Source of the DNA: Cryptomeria japonica
Lineage: Eukaryota > Streptophyta > Pinopsida > Cupressales > Cupressaceae
Assembly (NCBI RefSeq): GCF_030272615.1
Contig: NC_081408.1
Span: forward strand, 198,428,841-198,492,840
Reading direction: 5' to 3'
Length of the DNA: 64,000 nucleotides
Part shown: positions 32,733 through 43,841 of the stretch, one piece after another
Position numbering within the stretch: the first letter of the stretch is position 1
Layout of the letters: each line of letters opens with the position of its first letter
Program-made: the position numbers and the translations under genes
Notes under the pieces: model-generated
What the model was told of the DNA's origin: nothing
The model's database searches: none
The model's input: only the letters and a program-made list of their open reading frames with translations

Positions 32733-33620
32733 TGTTGTAATCCAAGAACACTGAGAGGGGGGGGGGGGGGGGTGAAACAGTGTTCTGTTGGTAATATGAG
32801 ATTTTACCTTATTATAACATACACATATAAACCAGTAAATGAAGAAACATATAACATGAAGTAAATAAACTAGCCACATGAATGAACACCATAACACATA
32901 ATTTTATACGTGGAAAACCTCAAAGAGGAAAAACCATGGTGGGATTTGTGACCCACAATATCAATTCACTAGCCATATGAAATATATTACATAGCATGGG
33001 GGCCTGCACATGCAGGAAGGTACACTGCCTAGAGCACACTGCTCAACACAAAAGAGACTCACTGACTACAATCTTCTACTGAGATAAAATAGTAATGGTG
33101 AACTCACAAAATGCATCTGCAATGCCAAAAAGAGTTTCGGTTAAAGCTCTGTTCTATACCAGTTCATAAACCCTGAACCCTTCTACCGGTATCTCCTTTC
33201 CTCCAAGAATTATTTACAAACCATTTAATGATCATTGCATGATATAAGTTTTGCATACAAATGACCTACATACATATCCTTCGCATTACTTTATTCTACT
33301 ACCTTGTCATATATCAAAATGACCTAACAGACTGACTTATATACCCTTTACAAACAATATGCCTTATGTTGGCTTAGAATACAAAAGATATTCAATGTCA
33401 GCCCTATTCAATAATTACAAAATGATTTTACAAAAAAACTTTTCAGATCCCAGACTGATGTCGGCTTCATTGAAGTGTTGGAGGCTGGTGTCAGTGCCGG
33501 TGCCTATGCCGGTGATGACCCTAAATACTTCAATGTCGGTATCTATTGGTATATGCCTTCTATAGAATGTTGTTTCCATCAATGACAACATATGAATCCA
33601 ATGAGTGTCAATTGCCAACA
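32733..33620 (-). repeat. 3' LTR of a further copia element (EX)
   Basis: 888 bp, TGTTGTAATC to GCCAACA, with a 16-G run (32757-32772) then TGAAACAG, CGTGGAAAACC, ACCATGGTGGGA, and the perfect CCTGCA CA TGCAGG inverted repeat at 33005-33018. It is followed by a purine tract, so it is the 3' LTR of a minus-strand element. Confidence 0.88.
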
Positions 33621-33731
33621 ATCTCCCTCTTTGGCATTGATGGCAACACTCATGTGAAAAATGGATTCCCTGACGGTTCAATTGAAACATGCTCCCCTTG
33701 AGGTGAATTTGAACATAAAGTATTGAGAAGA
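33621..33731 (-). mobile_element. Purine tract and stub of copia element EX
   Basis: GCCAAAGAGGGAGAT on the minus strand (33621-33635) and a second GGGGAGCAT tract near 33690 are all that remains of the interior before gypsy sequence on the other strand begins near 33732. Confidence 0.75.
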
Positions 33732-34095
33732 ACACTTAAACTTGAAATGGACATATCTGTGGCACAGAAAGAAAGAATTTTGCAGTTAAATGCTTTGGAT
33801 GAATTCAGAAAATCATCTTTACATCAAACATAAATACTACAAAATCAAAGGATCAAATGGCATGATAAATATATCAAGGAAAAGTAGTTCCCAGTAGGAG
33901 ATTGGGCACTCCTCTATGATTCTAGATATAAGGATAACATAGGAAAATAAAAAACAATATGGTTAGGCCCATCTGAAATTGCAAAAGAATTTCCTAATGG
34001 AGTTCTGAAACTCATAAATATTGACCCTGTGAAATTCAAGTTGCTAGTGAATGGTCATCGCCTGAAGCTTTATCATAAACCATCTTCCAAATAGG
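33732..34095 (+). pseudogene. Ty3/gypsy integrase C-terminal domain remnant
   Basis: On the plus strand the frame reads LQLNALDEFR, VGDWALLYDSRYKDN, WLGPSEIAKEFPNGVLKLI and VKFKLLVNGHRLKLYHKP, with a few stops. The ALDE, G-x-x-L-Y and LGP-F/V-I motifs are those of the integrase tail that follows the catalytic core in Ty3/gypsy elements, where it contacts target DNA. The core itself is absent; the remnant starts at the copia stub. It is probably the downstream end of a Tat-like element whose LTR starts near 34538. Confidence 0.8.
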
Positions 34096-34830
34096 AGTTC
34101 CTACAACAATTTAATGGAACTTCCCATTCTAGAACTCTTGCAACCGACGAAGGTGGAATTGATGTCCCACCTTCCTAGTCATGTTATCACATGCATAATA
34201 AACACTTCCACTTTTTGTGGGAGTACATTCTCCATCACTAAACACATCATCATTCCATCTCATGTTCTTCTCTTCCACATTCACTTCACTTCCTTCCATT
34301 TCACCTTTTCAACCATTTTATCAATTTAGTATTGAAATTACTTCCAGCATGACTGGATATTGTGCATTCTACATGCTCTAGGTATGTGCTTCACAAGTTG
34401 TATATATTCTTTCTTTCATATGCATTTATTTTATCACAGTTTAATTAATATGAATACTTCACATAGCACATTCTTTTTCTCTTTCCTACATGACATGTGT
34501 GGACACCTGTCAAAATTAAGGTTTGGTGGGGGAGGTATGCTTGTGTCATTATATGATACATGTGTCATAATGTGTCATCTGTGTCATCCATGTCATAAAA
34601 TATTTCATCATAAAATCTTTTTGAAATATGTCATTATGTCATTTGTGATGCTCTGTATTAAGTGACATGACCTCTCTTTTAAAGTTGCATGCTTGAGCCT
34701 AGTTGTACTGACGTTGCCAACATTTTACATCATAGTATCCTTCTTCAATGAATTTAATTATCAATATTATTTGATAAGCCAAGAAATACAAATTTGAAGA
34801 GTTTTTCCTTGGAAAAAGGTCAGAAGTTGT
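34096..34830 (+). repeat. Gypsy 3' untranslated region, purine tract and LTR start
   Basis: After the integrase stop about 440 bp of noncoding sequence lead to GGTTTGGTGGGGGAGG (34520-34535), a fitting purine tract, then TGCTTGTGTC at 34538 as LTR start. The first 90 bp of the LTR repeat TGTGTCAT several times. Its far end is not identifiable. Confidence 0.6.
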
Positions 34831-34832
34831 AG

Positions 34833-35916
34833 GAAACATTTGTAATTTTCATAACAGTATTAGAAATAAATTTGAAGGATACAGCTAAAGGTAAACAATG
34901 GGAGTGTCTCTTATCAGGAATGAGCCTACAACTCATACCATATTGCTATAGGATCACCTTTGTGTGTAGGAATTTAGACAATGTGGATGGATTGGATTAT
35001 TTCTTGAAGCTTAACAAGTTTGACAATGACATTGCTTTAGAATTTTCTCAAACCTTCTCCAATGGTGAAGCAATGGTGAAAGGACTGAAAGTCATTTCTA
35101 TAGAAGAATGAATAGAAGAGGTCTCAAGGCTACCAATGGAAGGAGAAACATATCCTAAGTTTAAAGATGCTAGGTCTGGTTGGGTAGAGTTCTCCAGACC
35201 TCATAAACCTCCTCTTAATGTGGACAAACAGGGAACTAGGAGACTTTCTTTCTCCAAAAAAATCAAAACAAATAGTAGTGCACATGATCAAATATCTTAC
35301 TTGTGAGGGTAGACAATCTTGCCTCCATTCTCTTCATTTCAAACTATTAAGCCACATGAGACATGGTTGAAGGATGAATATTCCAAATGTCTTGTATAAT
35401 TTTCTCTTAGACATGGCAACTAAAACACAGAAAGGTATGTCAAACTTTGTCTCTCATCATTGTTTGATTAAATTTCATGTAGAAAGGTCTTTACAAGATG
35501 TCTCCCAGCCCAGATGGCCTGGCATGAATTTGTGGTAATAAAGAAATTTAGAGTAACAAATGCTAGAATTAGGGATAAATATTTAGTCTCCAGGTCTAGA
35601 GCAACAAAGGAAACTATTAAAATAACCCCAGGAGCTTAAACATCTAGGGTTGCCTCTGCTACAAACTCTCCTATAGCAGAACCTTCATCTAGTGATACAA
35701 GTAAAGAAGACCCAAAATTCAATGATCAATCAAAAACTCCAAAAAGGACTAGGGCTTCTATTCAAAAGTAGAAGGGTAAAGCAAAGAAAGATAAAGAAAC
35801 AGGGGAAGGGACATAGAAACAGAGGCTAGAAAAGGAAACCTTGAGCCCTAGAAAAAGGAAAATGAAGAGGAAAAGTCGTATGTTACCACTACTCGAGCTA
35901 GTACATCTGTTAAAAT
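34833..35916 (+). pseudogene. Accessory protein fragment, N-terminal and middle part, split by E5
   Basis: I do not recognise the protein, but it resembles the other accessory frames. The first part (34833-35111) ends at a TGA after VKGLKVISIEE; the frame then continues as IEEVSRLPMEGETYPKFKD and WVEFSRPHKPPLNV. This I-x-x-E/W-x-x-x-x-V...LP-x-E...Y pattern is also seen in the E6 copy (AINWEVVSTIMKIPEKEQY). From 35600 the frame becomes Lys/Thr/Ser-rich and basic. It lacks the N-terminal ~300 residues of the longer copies. Copia E5 is inserted at 35917; the reading continues at 41170. Confidence 0.55.
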
Positions 35917-36373
35917 TGTTGGTGTAATTAATTATTCATCTTGGATATTATTATACCTTAAGTTTACTTAGGTACATGCATATCATAGTAGTTTGGGTAT
36001 GAGACACTTGGGTGTTTGTGCCACATTGGGATAGTGTGTCTAGGAGAATTTCCACCTTTTGTGGTCTTATCTTGTTGTTACATTCCACCTTCGATGGGTG
36101 ATCCACCTCATGTGGAATATTTTATTGTTTCTCCTACCTACCACACCTATTTCCTACCTACCCCTATTTCTCATTGAGCCACATGTCATGTTTGTGTGCT
36201 CACATATCCATATAGCCTTGCCTATACAAGCAAGCTCATATTCATTGTATGTATTGATTGATGATCCAGTTGATTAGTATTTTCATCTTGATAGAATACA
36301 GTTTATTCCTATCATCTGTTTTGTCTCTCTATTGTACTTTTCATTCAGATCTTGATCTTGGAAAAATCTTACA
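35917..36373 (+). repeat. 5' LTR of E5
   Basis: 457 bp, TGTTGGTGTAATTAATTA to AATCTTACA, directly followed by the PBS. A TATA-like GCCTATACAAGC lies near 36219-36230 (TATATAAGC in the other LTR). Confidence 0.95.
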
Positions 36374-36385
36374 TGGTATCAGAGC
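36374..36385 (+). promoter_or_regulatory. Primer-binding site of E5
   Basis: TGGTATCAGAGC, perfect, immediately after the LTR. Confidence 0.96.
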
Positions 36386-38289
36386 CTATAGAGCATCATT
36401 GATTTGTCTTGGAGAGGCATTTTTGGAGGGTTCAATTTTTGGATCTGGGGAGGTGCTATTTTGGGGGGCGTCCTACAACAATTTGGACATCACGATTGCA
36501 TCCAGGAGTTGTTTCCATGAAAATTAAGTATAAAGTCAGCCTATTTTGGAGAAAATCAGACTTGGAGGAAAAATTTAGCCTATAAGGCTAGTGGTACAAA
36601 AAAAATTTAAAAAAAATCAAATTCTTCTACGAAATTATATTTTAATTTCCATATTTTTTTTAATTTCATAGTTTTTAATCGTTCTAAAGTTTTTTTTCTA
36701 AATATATATATATATATATATTTGGGGGTTTCTCCCAGCCCCCAACCATCGTACTCTGTATGCAAACTTGCAAGGTTTATTTATTGGGGGTGCACCCCCC
36801 CAGACATCGTACCCCATCTATGTCATCCATTTCCCGATCTTTGATCACCATCTGGCCTCCTCCGATAGTCGCTTCTTCAGTCCCTGTCGTGTCAAGTTCC
36901 TCATTGTGTCGATCTCTAATGGTCGCCACTAGTTCCCAATCAAGCCCCCACCAGCTTCCCACCGCCACATCTACAAGGCTCCTCCCAACATCATATCTAC
37001 CCACCGGATCATGAAGTCATTTCCAATCGGACTGCTCCTCCTCCTATCAACCACCGTCAGTGACATGCAGTCCTTCATTACCTACCATCGACGACTTGCA
37101 GTTCTCTAGCTACCCACTGCCCCTGACGTCTTCTCTTCAATAGCCTCCAATGTGCTCCTGTGTTGGCTCGTGCCTCTCTGATCCCATCGTCATTTGTTTC
37201 TACTAGCCCCTCCTCTACCACTGTGCCTTGGCCGTCTTGCTCCGATCACCAGCCCCTCTGGCTTCTGGTTCCCCGACCACTGGCTCCTCCTGCAGGCCCA
37301 CGTTTGCCACATGGCAGGTGGCCACTGGCCTGTGGGTAAAACACCCAGTACGTCAAAAATTCCATGTGTCACACTCTGACTAGTCCACGCAACACCCAAT
37401 TGGTGCAAATTCAGCAGGCTGTGTAGGCATACGACATCCTAGTCAATGCCCATCTGTGCTTTCCACGTCAGCATCCATATTCTAGTCAGCAGACATGTCA
37501 TCGTACGGAACCTATCATAGGTAGCCACGTGTCATTTCCATACGACCATCCGAAGGGGAGCGATGACTATTTTGATGGGAATACAGTTGTCAATTTTAAT
37601 GCAATGAAATGATGATGTCAGCACATGTCATCATTTTTTGAAAATTTGGCCCCTCTCATTTTTATTTTTGAAATTGCAGTTCAACTTCAAATAGCTATAT
37701 CTTGATCATTTTTGCTCCCCTTTTTTTGCAATTTTTTTGAAATGGGCTAGAATTTCGTGATCTTCACAGTGGTGGAGGTATTTTCTGATTTTGACAGAAA
37801 GATTTTTCAGAATTTGTAGATTTTCATAACTATACCTGTCTAATCCCAAATTTTGCAACTTCAAAGGCTTCATTTGGGGTCATATGACCTCCTTTTCAGG
37901 TGCCATTTTTTTTAAAAGTGCATAATGTTTTGTCTACTTTCATAATTGGCCATTAGTTTGCAGTGATTTTGAGTAAAAATTCTATTTTCAGTATTTGATC
38001 ATTTTTGGCCTCTTTGGTACTTGTATTTTGCTCGGATCTCAGTTTAGATCACTTTTAGTATTTGTTGAAGTCTCTTATAGCCTATTTGAGGTAGTTGTAA
38101 AGTTGAAATTAGAAGTCCACCTTGGCTTGTTTTGCAAGTGGCCTATTGTATACGCACTACGTATAAAGTGCCAAATCATCATTTTGGGGGGTTTCTTGGT
38201 TGAGTAATTTGGGGGGTATCTTGTGTGATTGTGTCTCTCTCTATCTTGTTTTTTTTCATTTTGGTGCTATGGGTTCTCTAAATTTACAC
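36386..38289 (+). other. Long leader of E5
   Basis: About 1.9 kb between PBS and gag, far longer than the ~50-150 bp of the other elements here. Its middle (about 36760-37560) is markedly richer in C and G, with many CCACC/CATCG motifs and CACGT boxes; the flanks are AT-rich. The frames at 36760-37014 and 37194-37379 are Ser/Pro-rich and probably chance. Confidence 0.75.
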
Positions 38290-40220
38290 TTTTAACTCCT
38301 CATAATTATGCTTCATGGAAGATAAAGCCATGGAGTAAACTAATGGAAAAATGACTCATTCATTATGTAAATGGAATTATAACTACACCACCTGATCCTA
38401 GCGCTGATCCTAATGCTCAAATTGAATGACTCACTAAGAATGTTATGGCACTTGGAACTCTTAGAAAGTATGTATCAAATGACCTCATTTTCCACATTGA
38501 TAAGTGTACTACAATTAAAGAGGCTTGTGATATTTATGAGAAATTGTATGGTCAACTTGATGAGATTAAAGGCTACAAGCTTGATAGTGAACTCGCAACA
38601 TTTGATCCCAAGGATTTTGATACAATTTAAGATTATGTCACAAAAGCCAATGAGCTAAGAGCAAAGCTAAAGGACTGTGGAATTGACAAAAAGGATGCTC
38701 AATTGGTTTATAACTTGTTGGACAAGCTTCCTTCAAAGTATGCAGCCTTTGTATCTAGCTTTCACACCAGGTTACCTCAAGGTTCCTCATACACTTCTCC
38801 ATCTTTTGATGTATTCACAGAGATGTTGATACTTGAGCAATCTAAGTTGACCAAGATGGGGATTCTCAAATCTTCAAAGTCTCAAGCTTTGGTGGCTAAC
38901 AAAGGGAATCAAATAAATCAAGGAAAAGGCAAAAATCAAAAGCAACCTAACTCTAAACCACAAAAAGATGGAGCACAATCATCCTCTCCACAACAAGGTG
39001 ATTCTACATTCTCACCTAAGAAGAAATCCTATAAGGACAATCTTTTTTGTGCATATTGCAAGAAGTCGGGACATGATGAAAAACATTGTTACAAGAAGGA
39101 TATTGATGAGTTGAAGAATCTTCTTGAGAAGAATAAAATCAACCTACCTTCTAGAATGTCTACATCGGCTTCTTCTTCCAAGGATAAAGATAAAGGAAAG
39201 GTTCACTCTTTTGGGACATATAAAGGAAAGGGATAAGGTCGTTGTGCTACTACAAGTCATGATTCAAGGAGATGGCTTCTAGATTTAGGGGCTTCTCATT
39301 ATATGGAATCTTCACAGTCTATGTTCTCTACATTTGAGCCTTGCCACATGCCACAAATTTTGATGGGAAATCACACATATATGGTTGTGATTGGGAAAGG
39401 ATCTATTGCTAATGGGGATAACTTCTTCAATGATGTGTTGTGTGTACCCCATTTGAAAAACAATCTTCTTTCCATCTATCAAATCACACATGGGGAAACT
39501 AAGAAAACTATGGAGTTAACACCTAATTCAGTTATCATTAGAGACTTGGAGACTAGAGCTATCATTGTGACTGGGGTGGTTGATCATTCATCTCAGTTGT
39601 ACTCTTTTCCACATTTTGGTCCTATTGTTGAGGTTGATTCTTCCTATGTTGATGATTCAGATTTTGAGGAGAACTCTGGGTACTTGAACTTGGGTGTTCT
39701 CACATATGACCCCATTCTTGAGCCTTGCATTTCATCTCCTCCTATTGATATCACATCACCTATTGCACCTAATGATGTAGCTAGTGTAACAATTTTGCCT
39801 TCTTGTGATTTAGTGCAGCAAGATATTTCATGTCTTCCAGCTTCGGTTCATTTGGATGACTACTTTACAGACATTGCAGGTTTGTTTGTAGAGTCCTACA
39901 CTGCAGATTTGGGAGACATCATTGATGATATTAATCTTATCTTTGATGAAGATGATCCTTCTTCTATTGTTGTGAGGGAACACTCTGACCCTCTTGTGCA
40001 TTCTCTACATGATCCTTCTTTCGAGGTTAATATGATTATGGATACTTTTGTACAACAGTTGGAGGAGGTCTCTTTATCCTTAGAGGAGACATGTGAGTCT
40101 TTGGATATTGTTCTACATTCATCTCCACTAGATCTTGGAGTGCCTTTTTCAGTAGTGTGGAGCAATTCACCACCTTTGGAGGGGGTATCTTTCATCATCA
40201 ACATGGGGACACTTGAGTAG
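38290..40220 (+). pseudogene. Copia gag-protease of E5 with acidic C-terminal extension
   Basis: The frame is open apart from a few stops (near 38357, 38428, 38627, 39234). It shows an ASWKIKPW start region, a UBN2-type gag (CTTIKEACDIYEKLYGQLDE, LVYNLLDKLPSKY), a basic Gln/Lys-rich segment, a zinc knuckle CAYCKKSGHDEKHC (39050) and a protease motif WLLDLGASHYM (39270; DLGAS for DSGAS). Then CVPHLKNNLLSI, the usual pre-integrase lead-in. Where the integrase zinc region should follow, from ~39610 to the stop, there are ~200 codons rich in Asp, Glu, Ser and Pro with no integrase, RT or RNase H motif. Gag would package RNA; the acidic tail has no known role. Confidence 0.85.
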
Positions 40221-40708
40221 TTTTCAGAGACTTCATTCATCATGAGTTTTTTTTCCTACCTCTTCCCTTCATGATTGGGGAGGTTTAATGGATACACCTT
40301 TGGTTTTGTTTCTTCCCAAGGGGAGCAACGTGGTTCGACATTCATGGAGTAGTTTCTTCATTCAATATCAAGCTTCTACCATTCATCCAGATTCTACATT
40401 GGGGGGGGGGCTTCCTAGCTTCTCTTCTTCTCTCATATGGGGGGGACTTTTTCCTCACATGGGGTTTTGTCCTTCACATACTTCTTTGACAGTTCCTTTT
40501 TATATAGTTTTCATCTCTCTTTTGGGGGAGGGTTTTTTCCCATTGGGTTTTTCTCTCTTTCCCCACTTTATGAGAGATTGCATTGGTTTGTATTCATTTC
40601 CATTTGTACATGGGTACCTAACATGGCCTAGTAGTCAGGACCCATCTTGCATTGCTTAATTGCATTGTAAACTTAAGTGCATTCCCCTAAGTTTCACTTA
40701 AGGGGGGT
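40221..40708 (+). promoter_or_regulatory. 3' untranslated region and purine tract of E5
   Basis: Several G runs (40400-40409, 40440-40446, 40523-40531) precede the true tract TTAAGGGGGG (40698-40707) next to the LTR. The region is rich in CTTCTTC and TTTCCC. No coding signal. Confidence 0.75.
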
Positions 40709-41169
40709 TGTTGGTGTAATTAATTATTTATCTTGGATATTATTATGCCTTACTTAAGTTTACTTAGGTACATGTATATCATATTAGTTTGGGTATGAGA
40801 CACTTGGGTGTTTGTGCCACATTGGGATAGTGTGTGTAGGAGAATTTCCACCTTTTGTGGTCTTATATTGTTGTTACATTCCACCTTCGGTGGGTGATCC
40901 ACCTCATGTGGAATTTTTTATTGTTTCTCCTACCTACCACACCTATTTCCTACCTACCCTTATTTCTCATTGAGCCATATGTCATGTTTGTGTGCTCACA
41001 TATCCATATAGACTTGCCTATATAAGCAGGCTCATAGTCATTGTATGTATTGATTGACGATCCAGTTGATTAGTATTTTTATCTTGATAGAATACAGTTT
41101 ATTCTTATCATCTTTTTTGTCTCTCTATTGTAATTTTCATTGAGCTCTTGATCTTGGCAAAATCTAACA
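40709..41169 (+). repeat. 3' LTR of E5
   Basis: 461 bp, TGTTGGTGTAATTAATTA to AATCTAACA, aligning over its full length with 35917-36373. TATATAAGC near 41021-41030 is a plausible TATA box. Confidence 0.95.
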
Positions 41170-41745
41170 AAAACACCTAAACATGTCAAACCTTCCAAAA
41201 CAGTTGAGAAGACACCACAAAGAATAAGCCACAAGCTCAGAGTGAAACCTAGGAAAATTAGACATAATGAGCCTAGAATAAATATTTAGATTTACTCTTT
41301 ATGGTTTGTGCACTCTACCCCTATTGCAAAAGAAACAAAAGAAGAGGTCACACAAAATGAGGAAATGAAAGACTTATCTCAAGAATAGCAGGTCTTATTA
41401 ATGGAGGAAGAACAACTTCAGGATAATATAAGTTTGAGTGGCCTTGCTGGATTAGCTGTTGCAGTAGAACAAATGGTTGAGGAAGAACCAAAAAAAAGAA
41501 AAAGAAGGAGAATTAGTTTAGAAAAGGCCCCATGTTGAGAGACATAGACCCACCTATTTCTCATGGATGTCTGTAGGTTTGGATTTATATAAGGATATGC
41601 TAGAAAAAGAAGAAGAATGGAATAAAAAAAAACTTAAGTTGCAGGAAATAATTAGTAAGAAAGATGAAGAGATTAAATGGAAAAATAAGGAAATTGTTGC
41701 ATTATAGAGTAAGGTGGATAATGTAGTAACCATGATACCATAGAT
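41170..41745 (+). pseudogene. Accessory protein fragment, C-terminal part after E5
   Basis: Continuation of 34833-35916: a basic segment (KPSKTVEKTPQRISHKLRV), an acidic stretch, KKRKRRRISLEK (a likely nuclear-localisation-type cluster), then DLYKDMLEKEEEWNKKKLKL and further heptads typical of a coiled coil, interrupted by several stops. It ends at the LTR-like sequence that begins near 41753. Confidence 0.55.
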
Positions 41746-41752
41746 TGTAGGA

Positions 41753-43500
41753 TGTTGAACACCACCCTGAGTGTATGCCATGTATCTAAAAGAACTCTCT
41801 CTTTTAAATTGTCAAGAATTCTTTCAGACTTAGATCATTCCATTGAAACTCCTCAAGAGTTTTATCAAATGTATCAATCCTCTCATGTAGCAACTATTGG
41901 CAATTTTTCTGCCAACCCTTGCAAAGATCGGTTCAGAAAGTTGAGTGTCATATAATACATCATGCGACTAACACGTCGTGTTATCACACTCAACAAAGCT
42001 AGTTGCTTCCTTATATTTTTAGAGTGCATAACACAAAGGTTATGTGTGTGTCAATAACACGATATGTTATTGACTTGTGCCTTGTAGTAACACAAGCATC
42101 TCATGCGAATAACACATCATGTTATTTTCCATCTTGTATCACCATCGCGTATTTTTTACCGTCACATGTTGTTGACTATTTCAAGCTATTTACCATAGCG
42201 TATTATTCGATTGGTGGTAAGTTCTTTTATTATCTCACAAGGTGAAAGAAGAGATAAAAAGGGTCATGTAGGATAAGGAATGATGAAACAGGAGTTCTTT
42301 TGTTATCCTGCAAGGGTAAACTTCAGCGAATGAAGGTCATGCAAGGTAAAAAGTTCCAAAGGCAGAATATGTGGTTCCCCTTATCCTTCACTAAGAAGAA
42401 TACAAGGCTAAGGGTTGTGTGGGATAAGAAGAGACAAGTGGGAAAGACTTTCCCCATTATTCTGCAGGGGAAAGTGGAGGTCCAAGATGGCCATGTGGGA
42501 TAAGAAGGTCAATGGGCGGATGATGGGCCCCATAACTCACCGGTTACGATAGTGGTGGCAGACGACTTTGTGGGCCTAGTGGGCCCAATTTTCATATAGA
42601 GGCCTTTTCGCCAAGATTTCTTTTGGTGAAAAATGAAAAAAAATTTGGTCGAAAGGCCATGTTACTTCAAAATTCTTGGAGTGGGGCCAGTTGCCTCATG
42701 GCACAGTCATGCATGTTTATGATCACTTGAATCCCAATCCAATGGTTGTGACTATTTCTTTTGTTGGCCCCCCTAGCACTCACTTGGCAAGATCTCATGC
42801 ATCCATCTACGCGCGATATCTCCAAATCAATAGTGGACATTTGAACTTGCGGAGGTCATTAGCATTTAGACTTTTGCAGGCAAGTTATTGTCAACTTGAT
42901 AGTCGAGACATTGTTTTGCTCAGCCAACACTTTATCTCGGATCCGATTTTCATTCAACAACTATGGATTGCCTTCTTTACTCCAGATTGGATCCTATAGG
43001 CCAATTTTTTATGCCACCATGCCCTCTTCAATGAAAAACAGAAACTTTTTGTCCCTGCGAGTGTGCTCAGCCATGCTTGTTGACAGGGATTGCTTCACCG
43101 ATGGGTTATTTTTCTCTTTTCAAGGTAGAGGACATCTTGCAGAGGGAAATCCAACATGTCATCAAATCTTGGAACTGATCTCCTCCTCTCTTGTAGATTT
43201 TTGTAACCTAACCCTATGGGGGTTAGGGTTTCCATCAATGGTTCAATTTTGAGTTATGCCTTAACTATAAAGGCAAATTTTGTATATTTTCAAAAGGATC
43301 TTCTCCTCTTTTTCTCTTATAGTAGTCTATGACTCTTGTAACTCTAAAAATCACCTTCCCTCAGCATCAATAGAATTTGCTTGCCTTACCTAGTTTCAGT
43401 TTATGCAAATGTGTGTATTTTTCTTACCTCTTTGTATGAATGCATCTTTTTCTTGTTTTCTCAACATCTATGATAGTGTTGACTCCTCTTAGAGTGGTAT
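41753..43500 (+). repeat. LTR-like sequence with hairpins and a degenerate PBS
   Basis: TGTTGAACAC at 41753 could be an LTR start, and TGGTATCTAAGAAC at 43495 resembles a plant PBS. Between them are three hairpins, GGATAAG repeats, and at 43250-43400 a transcript-like leader with CTATAAAGGC. An LTR end next to the PBS is unclear, so this is only a candidate LTR (E9). Confidence 0.35.
41969..42126. repeat. Three related TAACA/TGTTA inverted repeats
   Basis: 41969-41983 (TAACACG T CGTGTTA), 42052-42072 (CAATAACA ... TGTTATTG) and 42108-42126 (AATAACA ... TGTTATT). The first and third share CATGCGA directly upstream. Confidence 0.85.
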
Positions 43501-43841
43501 CTAAGAACATTGTTCATTCCTCTACCATTGTTAATAATTCCAACCTTTACTCAGTGTTAGAAAGCTAGACTTAGATAGGAATTAGTGTATCTTTTGGGTA
43601 GTGCTATTGATGTTTTGTGCAGTTATAGGTGGGGGTAGATCAACTTTTAGTCTAGGTGCAAACCTTTTTTCCCTTATTTCATGCAACCCTTTTCTCTCTC
43701 TCCCTTTTCCCTATCAGAGCATAGAATAGTTTTACCAGTGTTGGGTTGGTCCAACACCTGCACTAAGATTGAAGAGGAAGTCAACCTTCTTCGGAGACTT
43801 AACCTCACATTTAGAAAGGTCCCACACTTGAGAGGTTGTTT

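Larger units (their letters stand above)
35917..41169 (+). mobile_element. Non-autonomous copia LTR element E5 (gag-protease only)
   Basis: LTRs 35917-36373 and 40709-41169 differ at about two dozen positions plus a 4-base indel, roughly 95% identical by eye. A perfect PBS follows the 5' LTR, a GGGGGG purine tract precedes the 3' LTR, and flanking AAAAT / AAAAC looks like the 5-bp target duplication with one change. The interior has gag and a protease motif but no integrase, RT or RNase H. Confidence 0.93.

Noticed and set aside
36760-37014. Ser/Pro-rich ORF in the E5 leader, possible host gene capture
   Set aside because: No start context, splice signal or recognisable domain; kept only as a composition anomaly.
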